Of a DNA stretch of 9,756 bases, positions 6,535-9,756 are shown in pieces (position 1 is the first letter of the stretch; every line of letters begins with the position of its first letter). The stretch is from positions 1-9,756 of the forward strand of contig NZ_MXAN01000097.1 of NCBI RefSeq assembly GCF_002027545.1, read 5' to 3'. A model generated the notes under the pieces. That model saw nothing but the letters and a program-made list of their open reading frames with translations. It was not told the origin of the DNA and searched no databases. A program made the translations under genes and the position numbers. The DNA is from Moraxella lacunata (GTDB lineage Bacteria; Pseudomonadota; Gammaproteobacteria; Pseudomonadales; Moraxellaceae).

Positions 6535-6906
6535 TCAATAATAGCTGGGATTATTGCGACCGCCGTCTGATTTGTATTCTTTAAAAACAGGCATAAATCC
6601 TAATTCTAAAAAATCAGAGATAATTTGGTTGTTGTTAAAGACAACTCTTTGTAATTCCTTTTTTATATTTTCTGGTTTTATTCTCTCTGCATTACATGAT
6701 TTTGGATTGTTTTTATCATCCTTAAATTCATCGTCCAAAATATCCCATTTTGTCATTTTGGGTGTTAAATTCTTTTGTTGATTGTCATATACTGACATGA
6801 CACGATTAACCAATATTTGCAAATGCGTGCGAGACTGCGTTTTGTTTGGTTGTCTTATTAACAATTCATTGGGTTTTTCAAAAATTAAAATTTCATTATT
6901 TTTCAT
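6535..6906 (-). CDS. Putative winged-helix-like DNA-binding protein, 123 aa (proximal half of split gene)
   Basis: It starts at ATG 6906 with AAGG 9 bases upstream and stops at TGA 6535. It is charged and Asn/Lys-rich without membrane segments. The stretch IKKELQRVVFNNNQIISDFLELGFMPVF followed by KSDGGRNNPSYY has the helix-helix-wing look of replication initiator or regulator winged helices. The end is abrupt right at the wing, as expected for truncation. It is divergent from the CoiA-like gene, with its ATG abutting the shared 99-base intergenic region. No homolog is named; the DNA-binding reading is inference. Confidence 0.5.
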   Translation of the reverse strand: MKNNEILIFEKPNELLIRQPNKTQSRTHLQILVNRVMSVYDNQQKNLTPKMTKWDILDDEFKDDKNNPKSCNAERIKPENIKKELQRVVFNNNQIISDFLELGFMPVFKEYKSDGGRNNPSYY

Positions 6907-6994
6907 ATGCTTAAACCTTGTAAAAACCTTTTTACCCTGTTTTTAGGGTGTTTTCGCTCATCAAAAATTTGGATAATACACTCATCTTTTAATC

Positions 6995-6998
6995 GGAG
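6995..6998 (+). promoter_or_regulatory. Ribosome binding site that decides the CoiA-like start
   Basis: GGAG lies 7 bases before ATG 7006. The in-frame ATG at 7000 is only one base away and the one at 7012 is 13 bases away, so 7006 is preferred. A GATAAT at 6972-6977 could be the -10 of this transcript, but no good -35 is seen. Confidence 0.6.
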
Positions 6999-7005
6999 TA
7001 TGTCC

Positions 7006-7947
7006 ATGTTAATGAAAATCGCTGTTAATCAGTCCAATCAATTAGTTAATATCCAGCAAGTAGAGCGTGGTTTGGCTTGCCAATGTTTTTGCTTTGAATG
7101 TGGCGAAAGTGTGGTTGCCAAAAAAGGTGATATTAAGGAACATCATTTTGCCCATGCCAGCAATAAAGAAAGCTGTTATATCAGTCCTGAGAGTATTTTA
7201 CATAAATATGCCAAAGAAGTCATTATGACACAAAAACAAATTTATCTACCTGCCTTGCCAAATAGCGATGATAAACATGAAAAATTATGGCAATTTCACA
7301 CCATAAATCCCGAACAAAATGTCGGCAATATCAGACCCGATTTGGTTGCAATTAGTGATGACGATATGGTATTTATAGAAATTGCGGTTACATATTTTAT
7401 TCATGATGAAAAAAGAGCTTTTATTGAAAAATTGGGCATAAAAACCATTGAAATTGATTTGAGTATATTTTTAAATACCGACATGGAAATACCCAATCCA
7501 TTTATCAGTAATTATATCATTCATCATTTGGAAAATAAAACTTGGATTTATCCTAAGGAGAAGATAATTGGCCAAAATCCATTATTAAACAATCAACCAA
7601 TTCAACAAAATCTATCCAATCATTTAAAAGAGAGTGATACTATGTCAAGTAATAATCCTGTTTTTACCGTTGTCGGTTTACATAAATCAAAAGGTACTTT
7701 TAATAATTATGGACGCTCTATTGATTATGACAATTTGGTGGTTACAGCAATTCGACCTTTTACAGACAACCAAACCAGAGAAGGGGCTATTGGTCATACT
7801 TTTGAGCAATTTAAGATTAAGGGTTCGGAGAATTTTCATCTGTATAAAGATGTAACATTGCCGTGCCAAGCCGAGTTTGTTTTTGAAGCGGATTTTTCAT
7901 CAGGCAAAATAAAAAGCAAATTAACTCAGTTGTTGTTTATTGATTAA
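7006..7947 (+). CDS. CoiA-like nuclease-family protein with extra C-terminal domain
   Basis: The 313-residue product begins, by ribosome binding site, at ATG 7006; the frame is open back to 6907 but those 33 residues do not look like protein. Residues 25-57 carry a Cys/His cluster (C25, C27, C29, C32, then HHFAH at 46-50, C57), followed by SPESILHKYAK, the layout of CoiA-like proteins. Next comes a PD-(D/E)xK-type motif: R110-P111-D112 and E125-I-A127. CoiA promotes recombination during competence in Gram-positive bacteria; related proteins of unknown role are widespread. After a linker (about 190-212) a separate domain starts at MSSNNPVFTVVG (213-313), rich in beta strands and possibly OB-fold/ssDNA-binding-like; ATG 7642 could start it separately. 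Convergent with smpB, divergent from the split gene. The CoiA-like part is fairly sure, the biological role is not. Confidence 0.7.
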   Translation: MLMKIAVNQSNQLVNIQQVERGLACQCFCFECGESVVAKKGDIKEHHFAHASNKESCYISPESILHKYAKEVIMTQKQIYLPALPNSDDKHEKLWQFHTINPEQNVGNIRPDLVAISDDDMVFIEIAVTYFIHDEKRAFIEKLGIKTIEIDLSIFLNTDMEIPNPFISNYIIHHLENKTWIYPKEKIIGQNPLLNNQPIQQNLSNHLKESDTMSSNNPVFTVVGLHKSKGTFNNYGRSIDYDNLVVTAIRPFTDNQTREGAIGHTFEQFKIKGSENFHLYKDVTLPCQAEFVFEADFSSGKIKSKLTQLLFID

Positions 7948-7961
7948 AATCCACCCAACAC

Positions 7962-7988
7962 AAATAAAGGGCAACACGCCCTTTATTT
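7962..7988. terminator. Bidirectional terminator between the CoiA-like gene and smpB
   Basis: AAATAAAGGGC (7962-7972) and GCCCTTTATTT (7978-7988) form a perfect 11-bp stem with a 5-base loop, flanked by A and T runs in both senses. It overlaps the first bases of the smpB stop codon (7987-7989) and serves both convergent genes. Confidence 0.85.
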
Positions 7989-8454
7989 ATCTCATGTCCG
8001 CCTTAAAGCCACGTTTTTTATCCATTTGCCAATCACGTTCTTTGAGTGTGGCTCGTTTGTCGTGGAGTTTTTTGCCTTTGGCTAAGGCGATTTCGCATTT
8101 GACTCGACTGCCTTTCCAGTAGCAGGACAAAGGGACGACCGCATAGCCTTTTTGATTGACCATGCCAAAGAGTTTGTCAATCTGCTTGCGGTGCAAAAGC
8201 AGTTTGCGGGTGCGGATATTGTCGGGGTTGATGTGCGTGGAGCTGGTCAGTAGGGGCTGAATGTGAGCCCCGAACAAGAACGCTTCGCCATTTTTAAAAA
8301 TCACATAAGCGTCCGTGATTGCCATTTTGCCTGCTCGTATCGATTTGACTTCCCAACCTTCAAGCGATAGACCCGCTTCAAAGGTCTCTTCGATAAAGTA
8401 TTCGTGGCGAGCTTTTTTGTTGGCACAGATTTGGTTTGATGGTTTTTTTGCCAT
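7987..8454 (-). CDS. smpB: SsrA-binding protein SmpB
   Basis: SmpB binds tmRNA (SsrA) and brings it to stalled ribosomes for trans-translation, acting in the cytoplasm. The 155-residue length is normal. Family marks are all present: the [22 protein letters not shown] start with GWEVKS, the RAGK-x-A-x-x-DAYV stretch, the PLLTSSTH...[11 protein letters not shown] segment, the [27 protein letters not shown] strand, and the basic C-terminal tail [18 protein letters not shown] that enters the ribosomal decoding site. ATG 8454 has GAG about 8 bases upstream. No ssrA gene is visible nearby. Base composition is like thrS, so this is backbone. Confidence 0.97.
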   Translation of the reverse strand: MAKKPSNQICANKKARHEYFIEETFEAGLSLEGWEVKSIRAGKMAITDAYVIFKNGEAFLFGAHIQPLLTSSTHINPDNIRTRKLLLHRKQIDKLFGMVNQKGYAVVPLSCYWKGSRVKCEIALAKGKKLHDKRATLKERDWQMDKKRGFKADMR

Positions 8455-8506
8455 ATTTATATCTCAATATTGTCTAGGGCGTGCCTGCCTTTGGTATTTG
8501 CAATGA

Positions 8507-8534
8507 AAAATAGGGGAAATCGCACGTTTTTCAA
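8507..8534 (-). promoter_or_regulatory. Possible smpB promoter
   Basis: On the minus strand TTGAAA (8529-8534) is followed after 16 bases by TATTTT (8507-8512). The leader would be about 45 bases and would contain the left copy of the 12-bp inverted repeat (8475-8486). Confidence 0.45.
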
Positions 8535-8547
8535 GGAAAAGTCCGCC

Positions 8548-8567
8548 GTTGATATTAAAATATCAAC
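8548..8567. repeat. 9-bp palindrome with 2-base centre
   Basis: GTTGATATT (8548-8556) and AATATCAAC (8559-8567) are perfect inverted copies with a 2-base spacer. The symmetry suits a dimeric repressor operator. It lies directly before the ribosome binding site of the mini-ORF at 8581. Confidence 0.6.
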
Positions 8568-8580
8568 AAGGATTTTGACG

Positions 8581-8604
8581 ATGAAAAACAATCCGACCAC
8601 TTAA
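8581..8604 (+). CDS. Possible 7-residue leader peptide (MKNNPTT)
   Basis: ATG 8581 is preceded by AAGGA (8568-8572) with an 8-base gap, a near-ideal ribosome binding site, and reads seven codons to TAA 8602-8604. The stop lies inside the left arm of the 16-bp inverted repeat, the layout of translation-coupled leaders. The peptide has no codon bias pointing to an attenuator amino acid, and chance occurrence is quite possible. Confidence 0.25.
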   Translation: MKNNPTT

Positions 8605-8657
8605 TTTTAAAAAATTAAGTTAAAATCGTAAAATCTACCCGAATTAAGTGGTCGGAT
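8591..8657. repeat. Perfect 16-bp inverted repeat with competing inner hairpin
   Basis: ATCCGACCACTTAATT (8591-8606) and AATTAAGTGGTCGGAT (8642-8657) are perfect inverted copies around 35 bases. An inner AATTAAGT (8613-8620) repeats the start of the right arm, so ACTTAATTT (8599-8607) can pair locally with AAATTAAGT (8612-8620) instead. The two foldings exclude each other. The spacer also has a tandem TAAAATC (8621-8627, 8629-8635). Confidence 0.85.
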
Positions 8658-8659
8658 AG

Positions 8660-8680
8660 CCATTTTTCATGCAAAAATGG
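8660..8680. repeat. 8-bp hairpin
   Basis: CCATTTTT (8660-8667) and AAAAATGG (8673-8680) form a perfect 8-bp stem with a 5-base loop, two bases after the 16-bp inverted repeat. It is not followed by a T tract. Confidence 0.6.
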
Positions 8681-8873
8681 ATTAAAGCGTTAAATTTTTA
8701 CCTTATTTTATAAGAATGTTATCAAGGGTAGGCACGCCCTACCCATTATAAGAGATTTGGCGGATAATTACAAACAAACCCACGCCCCTGTTACATTTGT
8801 CCAATAAAACAGCATTTGCCTTTGGGGGTAATACTTGATAAGATAAGGCAAATTTATCATCATAGGATTTGCC

Positions 8874-9656
8874 ATGTTAGACTCAAAACCAACCCTAGAA
8901 ACCTTGCTAAATCACCGCTCGGTGCGTAAATACACTGGCGAGCCAATCTCTGATGAAATGCTAACTGCTATCTTAGAAGCAGGGCGTGCCGTCTCAACAT
9001 CAAGCTACCTACAAGCGGTGAGTGTGGTGCGTGTGCGTGATAAGGCAAAGCGGACGGCATTTCGTCAAATCTCCAACAACCTAAGCGAAGACAAATATAA
9101 CGAACTGTTAGCCCAAGGCAAGCGGTTGGGGCATGGCTATGTCGAAGACTGTGCCGAATATCTGGTGTTTTGCATGGACGCTTATCGTCATCATGCCCTT
9201 GCTGATGTCAATACCGACTGGACAGAAGTCATGCTTATCGGGGCGATTGACTCGGCTCTCATGGCTCAAAATATGCTGGCAACTGCCGAGAGTCTAGGAT
9301 TGGGCGGGGTCTATATCGGCTCACTGCGTAACGACATTCAGCGAGCAAGCGAGCTATTGGCTTTGCCAAAACACGTTGTGCCACTGTTTGGGCTGTGTTT
9401 GGGACACCCTGATTGGAACTCTAAAATCAACCAATCGCAACGTCCACGCCTACCGCTTGATGTCATTGTCTCAACCGACACCTATCAAACCCCAAGCGAT
9501 AACGTATTGTCCGCTTATAATGATGAAGTTAAAGCCTACTATGGCGGTCGTGGTTTGGAGCTGGACTGGAGGGCTCAAATCGCCGAGACCTTTGGCGGGG
9601 ATGTGCGTCCGTTTATGCTGGACTACCTACAAAAACAAGGCTTTGCCAAACGCTAA
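8874..9656 (+). CDS. nfsA: NfsA-like NADPH nitroreductase
   Basis: FMN-dependent, oxygen-insensitive nitroreductase of the NfsA/flavin reductase group, reducing nitroaromatics or quinones with NADPH in the cytoplasm. The 260 residues are close to the family length (about 240-250). FMN-binding features: HRSVRKYTGEPIS (13-25), SSYLQ (43-47), the GLGGVYIGSLRN segment (about 141-152) and LFGLCLGHPDW (about 171-181), with the Arg-rich C-terminal half that holds NADPH in NfsA. ATG 8874 has AGGA (8864-8867) 6 bases upstream. The last part (GGDVRPFMLDYLQKQGF) is the usual end. Composition is like the backbone genes. It is divergent from smpB across the repeat-rich region, whose palindromes could control it. 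Family is sure; the exact substrate, and NfsA rather than another frp-like enzyme, less so. Confidence 0.88.
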   Translation: MLDSKPTLETLLNHRSVRKYTGEPISDEMLTAILEAGRAVSTSSYLQAVSVVRVRDKAKRTAFRQISNNLSEDKYNELLAQGKRLGHGYVEDCAEYLVFCMDAYRHHALADVNTDWTEVMLIGAIDSALMAQNMLATAESLGLGGVYIGSLRNDIQRASELLALPKHVVPLFGLCLGHPDWNSKINQSQRPRLPLDVIVSTDTYQTPSDNVLSAYNDEVKAYYGGRGLELDWRAQIAETFGGDVRPFMLDYLQKQGFAKR

Positions 9657-9663
9657 GCAAACC

Positions 9664-9698
9664 AAAAAGTCGGACAATTGTTCGGCTTTTTCTTTTTT
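9664..9698 (+). terminator. Terminator of the nitroreductase gene
   Basis: AAAAAGTCGGAC (9664-9675) pairs with GTTCGGCTTTTT (9680-9691) through two G-T pairs around a 4-base loop, followed by a T-rich run to 9698. It begins 8 bases after the stop codon. Confidence 0.85.
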
Positions 9699-9756
9699 AT
9701 AAAAAGGCATTGTTAATCAACCATACCTTTGGGGTAGATTTGTAGCAACTGTATTC

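Larger units (their letters stand above)
5869..6906 (-). pseudogene. DNA-binding-like/membrane/zinc-ribbon protein, split by in-frame TGA
   Basis: One minus-strand frame of 346 codons runs from ATG 6906 to the stop at 5869-5871, interrupted only by TGA at 6535-6537 (codon 124). The 30 codons after the TGA are open and protein-like, so the two halves look like one gene; TGG (Trp) is the simplest ancestral codon (PSYY-W-LEVEK). Order of parts: a polar N-terminus with a winged-helix-like region (about 20-121, ending in a GGRNNPSYY wing-like stretch), a linker, two membrane helices (about 178-207 and 209-239), and a C-terminal domain with CPIC (287-290), C311 and H316/H318, probably binding zinc. 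If intact, it would tie a DNA-binding-like head to the membrane. The family is not named here; the domain reading is by eye. Sequencing error or two separate genes remain possible. Confidence 0.6.
8475..8741. repeat. 12-bp inverted repeat pair bounding a 267-bp segment
   Basis: TAGGGCGTGCCT (8475-8486) and AGGCACGCCCTA (8730-8741) are perfect inverted copies. The right copy is part of a local hairpin GGGTAGG/CCTACCC (8726-8732/8738-8744). The pair may mark the ends of a small non-autonomous mobile element or be two copies of a dispersed REP-like repeat. No target-site duplication is obvious. Confidence 0.55.
8455..8873. other. 419-bp intergenic region packed with inverted repeats
   Basis: No gene of normal size is found between divergent smpB and the nitroreductase gene. 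In order it holds the smpB leader and promoter, the left 12-bp repeat, a 9-bp palindrome, a 7-codon mini-ORF, a 16-bp inverted repeat with a competing inner hairpin, an 8-bp hairpin, a GC-rich 7-bp hairpin containing the right 12-bp repeat, and the nitroreductase leader (about 8745-8873, with TGATAA/TTATCA half-sites at 8836-8841 and 8854-8859). No T-tract terminator is expected, because both genes point away. Confidence 0.7.

Noticed and set aside
6934..6949. ACCCT/AGGGT hairpin as a terminator
   Set aside because: Only five base pairs, and both flanking genes are divergent, so no transcript needs to end there; it may be an operator instead.
6907..7005. N-terminal extension of the CoiA-like gene from ATG 6907
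   Set aside because: No ribosome binding site, composition unlike protein, and it abuts the divergent gene's ATG; GGAG at 6995 points to ATG 7006.
7947..7962. AAAATCCACCCAACAC after the CoiA-like gene resembling the thrS terminator arm
   Set aside because: Short AT-rich similarity; a complete terminator already follows at 7962-7988, and the match may be chance.
1..9756. tRNA, rRNA, tmRNA, CRISPR array, integrase or IS transposase
   Set aside because: I looked on both strands and found no sequence supporting any of these.

Overview
The window looks like chromosomal DNA of a gammaproteobacterium, most likely the Moraxellaceae (a Moraxella-like genome). This is inferred from the style of the housekeeping proteins (ThrS, IF3, SmpB, an NfsA-type nitroreductase), the moderate base composition of those genes and the very AT-rich genes between them. 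I cannot confirm a species from the sequence alone.

Layout. Four conserved genes form the backbone: thrS (114-2042, +), infC (5304-5825, +, ATT start), smpB (7987-8454, -) and an nfsA-like nitroreductase gene (8874-9656, +). Two blocks of AT-rich accessory genes lie between them. Block 1 (about 2100-5250) separates thrS from infC, which are adjacent in many gammaproteobacteria. It holds a two-gene operon (a coiled-coil protein with a C-terminal membrane anchor, then a nuclease-like protein with a Gly-rich hydrophobic C-terminal region, interrupted by an in-frame TAG), a small ribbon-helix-helix antitoxin-like gene on the minus strand with no toxin beside it, and a small exported protein of unknown function. 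Block 2 (about 5870-7950) separates infC from smpB. It holds a minus-strand reading frame (DNA-binding-like N-terminus, two membrane helices, Cys/His zinc-ribbon-like C-terminus) split by a single in-frame TGA. Diverging from it is a CoiA-like gene (N-terminal Cys/His cluster plus PD-(D/E)xK-type motif) that carries an extra C-terminal domain of about 100 residues.

Regulatory structure is clear in several places. There are strong hairpin terminators after thrS, infC, the CoiA-like gene (shared with convergent smpB) and the nitroreductase gene. Good sigma70-type promoters stand before the coiled-coil operon (extended -10), the antitoxin-like gene and infC. The 419-bp gap between smpB and the nitroreductase gene is unusually rich in inverted repeats: a perfect 16-bp pair with a competing inner hairpin, a 9-bp palindrome, an 8-bp hairpin, a 7-bp GC-rich hairpin, an outer 12-bp pair, and a 7-codon mini-ORF with a strong ribosome binding site.

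How it fits together. The backbone genes serve translation (tRNA charging, initiation, ribosome rescue) and redox or nitroaromatic reduction. The accessory blocks look like gene-insertion points between housekeeping genes. Their content (membrane-anchored coiled coil, two nuclease-like proteins, antitoxin-like regulator, DNA-binding/membrane/zinc protein) is what one would expect of conflict or mobile-DNA functions, but no named system can be assigned. Two of these genes carry single nonsense codons, so they may be decaying or switched off in this strain.
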